Assembly: GCA_041484525.1 (NCBI GenBank)
Contig: JBGPHT010000111.1
Span: 1-25,129, forward strand
Direction: 5' to 3'
Source of the DNA: JBGPHT01 sp041484525
Lineage (GTDB): Bacteria > Acidobacteriota > Terriglobia > Bryobacterales > Bryobacteraceae
Length of the DNA stretch: 25,129 bases
In this document: positions 7,403 through 16,293 of the stretch, piece after piece
How positions within the stretch are numbered: the first letter of the stretch is position 1
Layout: each line of letters starts with the position of its first letter
Program-made: the position numbers and the translations under genes
The notes under the pieces: model-generated
What the model saw: the letters and a program-made list of their open reading frames with translations, nothing else
Told to the model about the DNA's origin: nothing
Database searches by the model: none

Positions 7403-7465
7403 GGTTCTAAGGAACCATGCGGCCTCCAGTCATGTGAGGCCAGTCGGCCACCGAGGCAAGTGGCC
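7403..7465 (+). promoter_or_regulatory. Three consecutive hairpins in the receptor leader
   Basis: Within 63 bases there are three perfect inverted repeats: GGTTC/GAACC (7403-7416), GGCCTC/GAGGCC (7421-7441) and GGCCAC/GTGGCC (7446-7465). They lie between the fossil and the intact receptor, ending 49 bases before the ATG. Because all GGCC arms can cross-pair, alternative folds are possible. It may be a structured 5' leader, or the hairpin cluster of a small repeat. Confidence 0.45.
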
Positions 7466-7514
7466 TAATGCAATGTGGGTAACGTTCCATGTCCGATCGA
7501 GGGGGAAATTAACG

Positions 7515-10500
7515 ATGCTGTTCTCTGCGAACCAAGTCTATCGCTCAAAACTCGCAGCCGGGCTTTCGCTCGCCGCCGTACTGATGTTTTTCGCATTACC
7601 TCGCGCCCGGGCGCAGGAAGTTGCGGTGGCGGAAGTGGACGGTCGCGTAACCGATCCCAGCGGCGCCGCTATTCCCGGCGCCATGGTAAAGATGACGGAA
7701 ATCGATAAGCGGAAGCTCCACACTTTCACCACCGACGCGTCGGGCGCTTTTCGCTTTCCGAACCTGCCCGTTGGCGCCTACACACTGGAAGTTTCTTCCG
7801 CCGGATTCAAAGTTTACCGCCAGACCGGTATCACTCTACAGGTGGCTTCCAACATTGCGCAGAACGTCATCATGCAGATTGGCGCGGTGACGGAAACGGT
7901 GGAAGTGGTCGCCAATGCTTCCATGGTGGAGACTAAAGAAAACTCCATCTCCCAAGTCATCGACCAGCAGCGCATTGTGGAGCTTCCGCTCAACGGCAGA
8001 AACCTCACTCAGCTATTAACCCTCACCGGCGCCGGCACCACGGCGCCCGCGGGAGACTTGACGGGCAGCAAGAACATACAGGGGTCCAACACTTCCGGTA
8101 CGTTCTCGGTGGCCGGCAGCCAGGCCAATGGTGTGAGTTACCTGCTGGATGGCGGCGATAACAACGACGCATTCAGCAACGTCAACCTGCCAATTCCCTT
8201 TCCGGACGCCGTTCAGGAATTCAACGTGCAGACCAATGCAATCCCGGCGCAATACGGTCTGCACCCCGGCGGCGTGGTCAACATTGTCACCAAGTCCGGA
8301 TCCAACTCCTTCCATGGCGACGTCTTCGACTTCCTCCGCAACTACGAGCTCAACGCGCGGCCGAAGGGACTGGTCACACTGGCCGGTTCTGTCTCGCAGC
8401 CGGCGCGCGACTCTCTGAAGCGTAATCAGTTCGGCGGTGTCGCCGGCGGACGCATCATCAAAGATAAACTATTCTTCTTCGGCGGCTACCAGGGGACCCG
8501 GCAGCGGAGCAACCCGTCGGCCACGACCGCTCATACGCCCACGGCAGCCGCTCTAAAAGGAGATTTCAGCGTGCTGGACGGCGGCAAGAGCACTGGCGGT
8601 TGCCAGACCGCGTTGAAGGCTCTCAAAGATCCCGACAACGGCAACGCTCCCTTCCCCAATAACCAGATCCCGGTTAACCGGTTCGATGCGGCAGCCGTCA
8701 AGCTGGTGAACAACTACATCCCCGTCTCTCCCGATCCCTGCGGTCTGTTGCTTTACGGCCAGCCCGCCAATAACCCCGACGATCAGTGGATCGGACGCGT
8801 CGATTACGTGCACAGCGACAAGCAGACCCTCTACGGGCGCTACTTCCTTTACGATTACACCGCGCAGGCTTTCTTCGACGGTAAGAACGCTCTCACCACC
8901 GGCCCCACCCCCGGCAACCGCGACCGGTCTCACACCCTGACCATCGGCGACACGTACGTCTTCAGCTCGGATAAGGTCAACGCATTCCACGCCACCTTCG
9001 ACCGGCGCGCCGACAACCGCGGATCGGCATCCAACCTGTTCAGCCCCAACGACCTGGGGGTGAACATGTTCGACAATCTCCCGAATTACATCCAGCTCAC
9101 GATCACCAACTACTTCAACGTAGCTTGCGGAACGTGCGCGCCGGGTTACTTCAACATCAACACCTACCAGGTCTCCGACGATTTCACCTGGATCAAGGGC
9201 AAACACGGGTTCGGATTTGGTTTTGATGGCCGCAAGCAGCAGTTCAACTCCACCAACAACCAACAGTCCAACGCTCAGATCACATTCGGCGGAAATCTCA
9301 CGGGCGACAACCTGGCGGACCTGATGCTCGGCAAAATGTCCAATTTTACGGACGGCAATGCGCTTTCCGATTACATGCGGCAAACCGTCTTCGCGCTCTA
9401 CGCGCAAGATACCTACCACGCCACCCCGCGCCTGACGTTCAATTTCGGGGTGCGCTGGGAGCCATCTTTGCCGGCATACGATAAGCAGGACCGCGGCAAT
9501 CAGTTCTCGCTTCCGGCTTTCCTCGCCAACTACCATACGGTGGACTCGCGGTACCCCTCCTCGCCTGCGGGATTGCTCTTCGCTTCGGACCCCAACAACC
9601 CGAACGGCCACACATTCGCGAACAACCACTGGCTGGCCACGTCTCCGCGGGTGGGCCTGGTTTGGGATCCTACCGGAGACGGCAAGCAGACGGTCCGCGT
9701 AGCTTTCGGCCTGATTCACGATTCCATCGAGCTCTTCTATCCTGAGCGCTGGACCACCAATCCGCCGTACGCTTCGTCCGTCACGTTGACCAGCGGCCAG
9801 TTCTCCAATCCGTGGGCCAGTTATGTGTCTCCCACCGGCAAGCCCGGCAGCCCCTTCCCCGGCGCTGCGCTATTCCCGACGTCCGGCGTCTATGTCACCA
9901 TCCCGCAGAGCGTTGCCGCGACTTACATGATGCAGTGGAACCTGAGTTATCAGCGTCAGCTCTCCAAGGATTGGAAGGCCAGCATCAATTACCTGGGCAA
10001 CAAAACCAACCACATTCTGGGAGCTCATGAAATCAACCCGGCTGTCTACGGCCCCGGCGCCACCACCGCCAACACCAACGCCCGGCGCGGGCTGTCCCTA
10101 TTGAACCCGGTGCAAGGCGCCCTTTACAGCAGCATCGTACAAACCGACGATGGCAATACCTCGCGTTACAACGGCCTGCTGGTTTCGGTGGAGCACCGGT
10201 TCGCCCGGCACTTCAACTGGCTGGTGAATTACACTTATTCGCAGTGCCTCAGCACTTACGATTTCGGCGGCGAACTGGCGGGCAATAACTACCAGAATCC
10301 CAATAATCGCACGGCCGAATGGGCGCGCTGCAACTTCGACCGGCGGAACATCTTCAACACTTCGCTGGTTGCCATCAGCCCCGGAGTTGGCAGCGGAATC
10401 ACCCGTCAATTGACCCGGGAATGGCAGGTCTCGCCTATTATCAGCATGTACAACGGGCAGCCCACCACCGTCACCGATGGTACCGACGTTTCTCTGACCG

Positions 10501-10850
10501 GAGTAAACGCCGACCGGCCCAATGTGGTTCAGACTACGGGTGTCCTGCCGCACACGCTGGCGGCGTGGTTCAACCCGGCGGCGTTCGCCGTGCAACCGGC
10601 GGGAACCTACGGCAATGAAGGGCGGGATGCGATCGTGAATCCGGGTTCCAGAAACTTTGATATTGCCATCAGCCGCAACTTCCCCTTCAAGGAGCACTAT
10701 GTGATCCATGTTCGCGCGGATATGTTCAACGTATTGAATCACGCGAACTGGAACGGCCCCGCCACCGGCCTCACCAGTGCCACCTTCGGTCAGATCACCA
10801 GCTTCGGCGGCCCGCGCCTGATTCAGTTGGCCCTCAAGCTGAACTTCTAG
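7515..10850 (+). CDS. TonB-dependent receptor with N-terminal carboxypeptidase-regulatory-like domain
   Basis: A 1111-residue outer-membrane receptor of the Oar-like type expanded in Acidobacteria. The signal peptide ends near PRARAQ (about residue 34). Residues about 38-120 form the CarboxypepD_reg Ig-like domain (VDGRVTDPSGAAIPGAMV). A plug domain follows, with LPLNGRNLTQLLTL near 155, FSVAGSQANGVSYLLDGG near 200 and GGVVNIVTKSGSNSFHG near 255. A long beta-barrel runs to the C-terminal LKLNF with a terminal aromatic residue. Such receptors usually import glycans or peptides; the ligand is unknown. The same frame is open from GTG 7368, but that part is the fossil gene's sequence, so I start at ATG 7515, which has a GAGGGGG Shine-Dalgarno about 9 bases upstream and a proper signal peptide. 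Confidence 0.93.
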   Translation: MLFSANQVYRSKLAAGLSLAAVLMFFALPRARAQEVAVAEVDGRVTDPSGAAIPGAMVKMTEIDKRKLHTFTTDASGAFRFPNLPVGAYTLEVSSAGFKVYRQTGITLQVASNIAQNVIMQIGAVTETVEVVANASMVETKENSISQVIDQQRIVELPLNGRNLTQLLTLTGAGTTAPAGDLTGSKNIQGSNTSGTFSVAGSQANGVSYLLDGGDNNDAFSNVNLPIPFPDAVQEFNVQTNAIPAQYGLHPGGVVNIVTKSGSNSFHGDVFDFLRNYELNARPKGLVTLAGSVSQPARDSLKRNQFGGVAGGRIIKDKLFFFGGYQGTRQRSNPSATTAHTPTAAALKGDFSVLDGGKSTGGCQTALKALKDPDNGNAPFPNNQIPVNRFDAAAVKLVNNYIPVSPDPCGLLLYGQPANNPDDQWIGRVDYVHSDKQTLYGRYFLYDYTAQAFFDGKNALTTGPTPGNRDRSHTLTIGDTYVFSSDKVNAFHATFDRRADNRGSASNLFSPNDLGVNMFDNLPNYIQLTITNYFNVACGTCAPGYFNINTYQVSDDFTWIKGKHGFGFGFDGRKQQFNSTNNQQSNAQITFGGNLTGDNLADLMLGKMSNFTDGNALSDYMRQTVFALYAQDTYHATPRLTFNFGVRWEPSLPAYDKQDRGNQFSLPAFLANYHTVDSRYPSSPAGLLFASDPNNPNGHTFANNHWLATSPRVGLVWDPTGDGKQTVRVAFGLIHDSIELFYPERWTTNPPYASSVTLTSGQFSNPWASYVSPTGKPGSPFPGAALFPTSGVYVTIPQSVAATYMMQWNLSYQRQLSKDWKASINYLGNKTNHILGAHEINPAVYGPGATTANTNARRGLSLLNPVQGALYSSIVQTDDGNTSRYNGLLVSVEHRFARHFNWLVNYTYSQCLSTYDFGGELAGNNYQNPNNRTAEWARCNFDRRNIFNTSLVAISPGVGSGITRQLTREWQVSPIISMYNGQPTTVTDGTDVSLTGVNADRPNVVQTTGVLPHTLAAWFNPAAFAVQPAGTYGNEGRDAIVNPGSRNFDIAISRNFPFKEHYVIHVRADMFNVLNHANWNGPATGLTSATFGQITSFGGPRLIQLALKLNF

Positions 10851-10869
10851 TCGCTGTACGCAGACCCCA

Positions 10870-10929
10870 AACCGCTCCATCCCGGTCGCGGCTCGCATCC
10901 GAGCCGCGATCGTGAAGGAGCGGTTTTTT
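10870..10929 (+). terminator. Intrinsic terminator of the receptor gene
   Basis: AACCGCTCC (10870-10878) pairs with GGAGCGGTT (10917-10925), enclosing a second perfect hairpin, CGCGGCTCG (10887-10895) with CGAGCCGCG (10900-10908) and a CATC loop. A T-run follows directly, 20 bases after the stop codon. It is a strong, nested rho-independent terminator. Confidence 0.85.
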
Positions 10930-11051
10930 AATTGTGCCGGCCAGTGAGTTCCCCGGCGTGTTCCCATTAACCCCGAGCCTCGGCCCGCGAAAACCTCCTG
11001 GAGAAAAGCCGCGATCCCGAGAACACCCGATGTGGGGGCGCTTTTTTCGGC

Positions 11052-11103
11052 CCTGTCACATGGCAGGCAGCCTGCGACAGGCCACGAACTGCGACGGCCT
11101 GTC
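11052..11103 (+). promoter_or_regulatory. Overlapping inverted repeats upstream of the sugar operon
   Basis: CCTGTC (11052-11057) and GACAGG (11076-11081) flank a GCAGG/CCTGC stem (11063-11075). GACAGGCC (11076-11083) is also a perfect inverted repeat with GGCCTGTC (11096-11103). The middle arm is shared, so only one of the two pairings can form at once. The last arm ends one base before a -10-like TACAAT, so these are more likely operator half-sites than an RNA attenuator. Confidence 0.5.
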
Positions 11104-11104
11104 T

Positions 11105-11110
11105 TACAAT
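11105..11110 (+). promoter_or_regulatory. Candidate -10 box of the Gfo/Idh operon
   Basis: TACAAT ends 8 bases before the ATG at 11119. No clear -35 or Shine-Dalgarno is present, so the transcript would be leaderless or nearly so. Confidence 0.4.
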
Positions 11111-11118
11111 AGATCGCG

Positions 11119-12042
11119 ATGCGTATAGCGGTCCTCGGCCTCGGTTTCATGGGCAGCACCCACGTCAAGTCGCTGCGTTCGGTTGCTGGTGCCGAACTCG
11201 CGGCCGTCTATAGCAGCGACGAGCGTAAGCTCACCGGTGACCTGACCTCCGTCGCCGGCAATATCGGCGGCCCCGGCGAGACCCTGGATTTCTCCCGCCT
11301 CAAGAAGTACCGCGACATCCCCACCCTCCTCGCGGACCCTGAGATCGACGCCGTCGATATCTGCCTGCCCACCGACCTCCACGCCCCGGTCGCGATTGAC
11401 GCCCTGCGCGCCGGAAAGCACGTGCTGGTGGAGAAGCCGATGGCGCTCGACGGCGCCTCAGCCGACCGCATGGTGGATGAGGCCGCGCGCTGCGGTCGCG
11501 TGCTGATGGCCGCGCAGGTGATCCGCTTCTGGCCGGAGTACGCCGCTCTGCGCGCGGGCACCGTGCGTTCGGTGGTCTTTCGCCGGCAGTGCGCCGCGCC
11601 CACCTGGGGCGGTTGGCTGCGGGACCCCGCCCGCAGCGGCGGCGGCGCCTTCGACCTCCTGATTCACGACGCCGATTTCTGCCTGCACCTGTTCGGAAAG
11701 CCGCAAGCCGTCTCGGCCACCGGTTGGGATGAGACGCTGCGCGCGAACCTCTTCTATGCGGATGGAACGGTAGCTGCCATCGAAGGCGGCTGGTATCCGG
11801 GTGCTATCCCATTCTCGATGAGCTTCACCGCAGTCGGTGAGCGAGACACGATCGAGTACCGGTTGGGTTCCGACGCCCCGGACGCATACGCCGCCGAACT
11901 TCAGTACTTCGTCGATTGCTGCCGCGCCGGTTGCCAGCCGGAACTGTGCCCGCCGCGCGAATCGGCGGATGCCGTGAAATTGATGCTGTTGCTGCTCGAA
12001 GCCAGAAAGCGAAACGGAGAGAAACTGCCATGCACGATCTGA
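11119..12042 (+). CDS. Gfo/Idh/MocA-family NAD(P)-dependent oxidoreductase
   Basis: A 307-residue cytoplasmic dehydrogenase. The N-terminal Rossmann fold begins with GLGFMGSTH (residues 7-15), the dinucleotide-binding GxGxxG pattern. The conserved EKPMA (105-109) and the GGGAFDLLIHDADF segment, with the likely catalytic His183, mark the Gfo/Idh/MocA family, which oxidises or reduces sugars, inositols and related polyols. The substrate cannot be told. At 307 residues it is slightly shorter than the usual 330-380. The start has no Shine-Dalgarno. Its last 13 bases overlap the next gene, an isomerase/epimerase, so both should act in one carbohydrate pathway. Confidence 0.9.
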   Translation: MRIAVLGLGFMGSTHVKSLRSVAGAELAAVYSSDERKLTGDLTSVAGNIGGPGETLDFSRLKKYRDIPTLLADPEIDAVDICLPTDLHAPVAIDALRAGKHVLVEKPMALDGASADRMVDEAARCGRVLMAAQVIRFWPEYAALRAGTVRSVVFRRQCAAPTWGGWLRDPARSGGGAFDLLIHDADFCLHLFGKPQAVSATGWDETLRANLFYADGTVAAIEGGWYPGAIPFSMSFTAVGERDTIEYRLGSDAPDAYAAELQYFVDCCRAGCQPELCPPRESADAVKLMLLLLEARKRNGEKLPCTI

Positions 12043-12869
12043 AGCCGCTCGAACCCGGCGTGATGTTCTGGGCCGGCCGCGACCAGGTAAGCGAAATGCG
12101 CGCCATGGGCGTACGCTGCGGCCAGTTGGGAATCCCGGGCGATGTCGAGATGACCGCGACCTCCGCCGCGGCATGGAAAGCGGAACTCGCTCGCGAGGAC
12201 TTCACCGTGGTCACGGTGTTCGCGGCTTATACGGGGGAGAGCTATGCCGATATTCCCACCGTCCAGCGCACCGTCGGTTTCATTCCCCGCGACAGCCGGG
12301 CCGAGCGTGAAGCCCGGACCCTGGCGCTGAGCGATTTCGCGGCGGCGCTGGGTGTGGGGAGCATCGCATGCCATATCGGATTCGTGCCCGAGGACACGGC
12401 CGATCCCGACTACGCCGGCGTGCGCGATCTAGTCGGGCGCATCTGCGATCGTGCCGCGCGGCACGGCCAGACGTTCGCGCTCGAAACCGGCCAGGAGCCG
12501 GCGGAGGTGCTGCTGCGCTTCATCGGCGGCGTCGGCCGGCCCAACCTGCGGATCAACTTCGACCCCGCCAACATGATTCTCTATGGTACCGGAGAGCCCA
12601 TCGCCGCGCTGCGCACACTCGCGCCGAAGGTGGCATCGGTGCATTGCAAAGATGGCGACTGGCCGCCGTCCGGTGTGCCTGGTGCCCTCGGGACCGAACG
12701 GCCGTTGGGACAAGGCTCGGTTGGAATCGAGCGTTTCGTTCGGACCCTGCAGGAGATCGGCTTCACGGGTCCGCTCAACATCGAGCGCGAGGCGGAGAAC
12801 CAGCAGGAGCGCCTGCGCGACATGCGCGACGCCGTAGGATTGCTGCGCAATTTTCTCGGCCGGGCGTAA
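12030..12869 (+). CDS. Sugar phosphate isomerase/epimerase (xylose-isomerase-like TIM barrel)
   Basis: A 279-residue TIM-barrel protein of the AP-endonuclease-2/xylose-isomerase-like superfamily. The expected metal ligands are seen at strand ends: Glu152 in ALETGQE, Asp178 in NFDPANM, His205 in SVHCKDGDW and Glu252 in NIEREAE. Such proteins epimerise or isomerise sugars or keto-sugars using a divalent metal. The frame is open upstream to 11916, but the ATG at 12030 is preceded by GGAGA about 10 bases away, and the longer form would overlap the dehydrogenase by 127 bp. The short overlap suggests translational coupling. Together the pair may form a keto-sugar oxidation/epimerisation route; that is inference. 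Confidence 0.88.
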   Translation: MHDLKPLEPGVMFWAGRDQVSEMRAMGVRCGQLGIPGDVEMTATSAAAWKAELAREDFTVVTVFAAYTGESYADIPTVQRTVGFIPRDSRAEREARTLALSDFAAALGVGSIACHIGFVPEDTADPDYAGVRDLVGRICDRAARHGQTFALETGQEPAEVLLRFIGGVGRPNLRINFDPANMILYGTGEPIAALRTLAPKVASVHCKDGDWPPSGVPGALGTERPLGQGSVGIERFVRTLQEIGFTGPLNIEREAENQQERLRDMRDAVGLLRNFLGRA

Positions 12870-12896
12870 TTCACACGGATCTACTATCGGCCCCGT

Positions 12897-12925
12897 TTGC
12901 GAAACGCCGTGTGCAATGATACATT
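12897..12925 (+). promoter_or_regulatory. Sigma-70-type promoter with extended -10
   Basis: TTGCGA (12897-12902), a 17-bp spacer, then TACATT (12920-12925) preceded by TGA, giving a TGn extended -10. It lies 50 bases before the ATG of the large propeller gene and 28 bases after the previous stop codon. The same TTGCGA -35 occurs before the second ABC exporter. Confidence 0.65.
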
Positions 12926-12975
12926 TCTTGTAATCACTCAGTCGTGCCAACGGGGATCAAGAAAAAGGAGAACGT

Positions 12976-15900
12976 ATGCTCGCATGGCCCTCGGTCCGCC
13001 GTTATTCGTTGTTACTGACGATTGCCGCAGCCTGCTTCGTCGTTGCCGGCCCGTCATGGGCGCAGGGACGCGGTGGCGGACCTCCGCCGGAACCGCCGCC
13101 CAACCCATCCACCGATCCGCTATTACGCGGTTTTGAGTTCCGCTCGATCGGTCCGGCTACGATGATGGGCCGCGTGGACGAGATTGCCGGCGCCGAGAAG
13201 GATCCGATGATCGTCTATATCGGGTTCGCCACCGGCGGCTTGTGGAAGTCGACCGACGGCGGCAACCATTGGAAGTCGCAATTCGACAACATGCCGAACG
13301 AATCCATCGGCGCTATCGGCATCGCACCGAGCGACCCCAACGTGGTCTACGTCGGCACGGGCGAGTCCAACAACCGGCAGAGCTCGTCGATCGGCGACGG
13401 CGTGTGGGGCACCACGGATGGCGGCAAGCATTGGAGCCACCTCGGCCTCGACGATACGCAGTCGATTGCGCGCGTGGTGGTGGACTCCACAAATCCGAAC
13501 ATCGTGTACGTGGCGGCCAACGGGCATCTGTTCGGACCCAATCCGGACCGCGGCCTCTACAAGTCGTCGGACGGCGGCAAGACCTGGAAGATGGCGAAGT
13601 ACATCGACGCCGACACCGGGTTTACCGACCTCGCGATCGATCCAAGCAATCCCAAGATCTTGTACGCGGCGTCCCTGCAGCGCCGGCGTACCTGGTGGGG
13701 CTACAACGGCGGCGGCCTCAACAGCGCCCTGTGGAAGACGACCGATGGCGGCGACACCTGGGCGAAGATCGACGGACCGGGCTGGCCGAAATCCAAAGAC
13801 GGCATCTATGGCCGCATCGCGATTTCTATCTTCCGCGCCAAACCCACGACGATCTACGCCCAGGTGGAGACGGGCGCGAGCGCTGGCACCGGCGGCGGCA
13901 CTACGGCTGAGGGTGGTCCGGCGCGCGGCGGACGCGGCGCCGGGGCCGCCGAATCGGGTGCGGCCGGAGGCGAAGCGCCGGCGGGAGCGGCGGGCGCGCG
14001 CGGCGGTGGTGGCGGTGAAGGCGGCGGAGGAGGCGGGGGACGCGGCGGACGCGGTCCAGCCGGTCCACCCAATCCCAATGGCAGCGGCGTGTTCCGCTCC
14101 GATGACGGCGGTAAGACGTGGACGTTCATGAGCAACCAGGATCAGCGTCCAACTTATTTCAGCCAGATTCGCGTGGACCCGGTCAACGACCAGAAAGTAT
14201 TCGTCGGCGGGAACCCCGGCCAGATGTCGCTCGATGGCGGCAAGACGTGGCAGGGCCTCACCGGCTCGCACACCGATTACCACGCCGTCTGGATCAACCC
14301 CAAGGACCCGCGCGTGGTGGCGGTGGGACACGATGGCGGCGTGGACATCAGCAACGACGGCGGCTTCACGTGGGACTTCCACAACGACGTCGCAGTGGGA
14401 CAGTTCTACCAGGTCTCGGCCGACATGCGGCGTCCGTATTACGTCTGCGGCGGATTGCAGGACAACAACGCCTGGTGCGGGCCGAGCGCGCTGCGGTCGA
14501 CCACCGGTCCCGTGAACACGGACTGGTTCACGGTCGCGGGAGGCGACGGCTTCTACACGCGCCAGGATCCGACCGACTGGGCCATCGTGTACGCCGAATC
14601 GCAGGACGGCAACATGAGCCGTCACGACCTGCGCAACGGTACGCAAAAAAGCATCCGGCCGGCCATGGGTGGAGGCAGAGGCGGCGCAACCGCGCCCACG
14701 GCGAATGAGATCCAAAGGGCGGCCAACCCCCCGGTGGGCGTGACGCCGCCCGAGGGCGAAGAAGCCGCGGCAGGAGCGGCGGGCGCTGCCGGCGGACGCG
14801 GCGGTTTCGGGGGCGGCCGGGGTGGCCCGCCCAACGTGATGAACCCGCCGGCCAATAACGAACCGCTGCGTTTCTACTGGAACGCGCCCTTCGAGATCTC
14901 GCCGCACAATCCGGCCGTGGTGTACATGGCGGCGCAGTACTTCTTCAAGTCCACCAACCGCGGCGACACGTGGTGGATGAATCCCACGGACCTGAGCAAG
15001 AACGTGAACCGGTGGGCGCCGGAGATGGCGATCATGGGCGTTCCGGGCGACAAGCCGATGGCGGAGAAGCATGACGGCTACTCGGCCGGCTCGCTGGTGA
15101 CGCAGGTGCGCGAATCGCCGTCGCGGCCGGGCGTCCTCTGGATCGGCACCGACGACGGCAATCTTCAAGTGAGCCAGGACGGCGGCGAGTCCTTCACCAA
15201 CGTCATTGGCAACGTTGCGGGCGCGCCCAAGGGCTACGTACAGATCTCGAGGATCGAGCCCTCGCATTTCGACCCGGGCACGACCTTCGTGGCGCTCGAC
15301 AATCATCGCAACGACGATTGGAAGCCGTACCTGTTCAAGACCACCGACTACGGCAAGACGTGGACGAACGTTACCGGCGACCTTCCCGCCAAGGGCAACA
15401 TCAACGCGCTGCGCGAGGACTACGACAATCCCAACCTGCTATTCGCGGGCACGGAGTTTGGGCTATACGTGACGGTGGATGGCGGCAAGGCGTGGAAGAA
15501 GTTCATGACCGGCCTGCCCAGCGTCCGTGTGGACGACATCCTGATACACCCCCGGGATCGCGACCTGATTCTCGCGACGCACGGACGATCCATCTGGATC
15601 GCGGACGACATCTCGCCGCTCGAACAGCTCAAGCCGCCCGGCAACAAGGAAGCGGTGCTGTTCGAGTCGCGCCCGGCCATTCTGTGGAAGAACGATCCAC
15701 AAGCGCAGCGCCATGCGGCCAATCGCGATTTCAAGGGGCAGAATCCGCAGGGAGGGACGGCCATCAGCGTCTGGGCCAAGTCCGATATGGGCGCCGGCAA
15801 GGTTGAGTTTCTGCAGAACAACCAGGTGGCGAGCACGATGGACGTAGAGATCAAGGCCGGCATGAATCGCTTCCAATGGAACATGCGAGGGCCGGTGGTC

Positions 15901-16281
15901 GCTGCGGGCGGCGGACGCGGCGGTCGTGGCGGCGGCCGAGGGGCACAAGCCGCACCCGAGGCAGGCGGCGCGCAGGCCGCAGGCGCGGGTAACCCGGCGA
16001 CGCCGAATGCTCCTGGTGGCGCCAAAGCGGCGGCGGGCGGCGGCGCTGGCGGTGGACGTGGCGGCCGTGGCGGCGGTCCGACCGGCGTGCCCTTCGTCGC
16101 GGGCGGCCGCGGCGGCGGTGGTGGCGGAGGTGGAGGCGGGGGCGGAGGCGGTTTCGGCGGTGGTGTCGTCCTCGGCCCGCTGCTCGAGCCGGGCACTTAC
16201 ATGGTCCGGCTTACGGTGGGTGGCCAGACGTTCAACTCCTCGGTGAACGTGATGGAGGATACCTGGATGCGGCCTCAGTAA
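12976..16281 (+). CDS. Exported sortilin/VPS10-like BNR propeller protein with Gly/Arg-rich inserts
   Basis: A 1101-residue secreted protein. The start has AAGGAG 6 bases upstream, and the signal peptide ends near GPSWAQG (residue 30). I count about eleven Asp-box (SxDxGxTW) motifs, including KSTDGGNHW, KSSDGGKTW, RSDDGGKTW, MSLDGGKTW and KTTDYGKTW, spaced as in two large BNR propellers. This is the layout of the sortilin/VPS10-like family that is common in Acidobacteria and Bacteroidetes and often misnamed glycosyl hydrolase. Three Gly/Arg/Ala-rich, low-complexity inserts (about residues 297-372, 563-630 and 976-1069) separate the folded parts; the third contains an RGG-rich segment and a poly-Gly run. 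No catalytic residues are recognisable. It ends 12 bp from the convergent ABM-like gene. Confidence 0.88.
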   Translation: MLAWPSVRRYSLLLTIAAACFVVAGPSWAQGRGGGPPPEPPPNPSTDPLLRGFEFRSIGPATMMGRVDEIAGAEKDPMIVYIGFATGGLWKSTDGGNHWKSQFDNMPNESIGAIGIAPSDPNVVYVGTGESNNRQSSSIGDGVWGTTDGGKHWSHLGLDDTQSIARVVVDSTNPNIVYVAANGHLFGPNPDRGLYKSSDGGKTWKMAKYIDADTGFTDLAIDPSNPKILYAASLQRRRTWWGYNGGGLNSALWKTTDGGDTWAKIDGPGWPKSKDGIYGRIAISIFRAKPTTIYAQVETGASAGTGGGTTAEGGPARGGRGAGAAESGAAGGEAPAGAAGARGGGGGEGGGGGGGRGGRGPAGPPNPNGSGVFRSDDGGKTWTFMSNQDQRPTYFSQIRVDPVNDQKVFVGGNPGQMSLDGGKTWQGLTGSHTDYHAVWINPKDPRVVAVGHDGGVDISNDGGFTWDFHNDVAVGQFYQVSADMRRPYYVCGGLQDNNAWCGPSALRSTTGPVNTDWFTVAGGDGFYTRQDPTDWAIVYAESQDGNMSRHDLRNGTQKSIRPAMGGGRGGATAPTANEIQRAANPPVGVTPPEGEEAAAGAAGAAGGRGGFGGGRGGPPNVMNPPANNEPLRFYWNAPFEISPHNPAVVYMAAQYFFKSTNRGDTWWMNPTDLSKNVNRWAPEMAIMGVPGDKPMAEKHDGYSAGSLVTQVRESPSRPGVLWIGTDDGNLQVSQDGGESFTNVIGNVAGAPKGYVQISRIEPSHFDPGTTFVALDNHRNDDWKPYLFKTTDYGKTWTNVTGDLPAKGNINALREDYDNPNLLFAGTEFGLYVTVDGGKAWKKFMTGLPSVRVDDILIHPRDRDLILATHGRSIWIADDISPLEQLKPPGNKEAVLFESRPAILWKNDPQAQRHAANRDFKGQNPQGGTAISVWAKSDMGAGKVEFLQNNQVASTMDVEIKAGMNRFQWNMRGPVVAAGGGRGGRGGGRGAQAAPEAGGAQAAGAGNPATPNAPGGAKAAAGGGAGGGRGGRGGGPTGVPFVAGGRGGGGGGGGGGGGGGFGGGVVLGPLLEPGTYMVRLTVGGQTFNSSVNVMEDTWMRPQ

Positions 16282-16293
16282 ATCCGGCTGCGC

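Noticed and set aside
7368..7514. N-terminal extension of the TonB receptor from GTG 7368
   Set aside because: The extra 49 codons begin inside the fossil receptor (QTNA segment) and cross the hairpin cluster. ATG 7515 has a Shine-Dalgarno and begins a proper signal peptide.
8553..9719. A 388-codon minus-strand frame inside the TonB receptor gene
   Set aside because: It is a composition-driven shadow; the receptor frame has continuous family motifs on the plus strand.
10971..11050. Second terminator or small RNA before the Gfo/Idh operon (a T-run at 11042-11047)
   Set aside because: I could not find a stable stem directly before the T-run.
11916..12029. Longer start of the isomerase gene
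   Set aside because: It would overlap the dehydrogenase by 127 bp with no Shine-Dalgarno, while ATG 12030 has GGAGA upstream and begins where family similarity begins.
13123..15306. A 727-codon open frame on the minus strand opposite the sortilin-like gene
   Set aside because: It is a mirror of a GC-rich gene with strong third-position GC. The translation is His/Arg/Val/Ala-rich without domain motifs, and the plus strand has clear Asp boxes, a signal peptide and a promoter.
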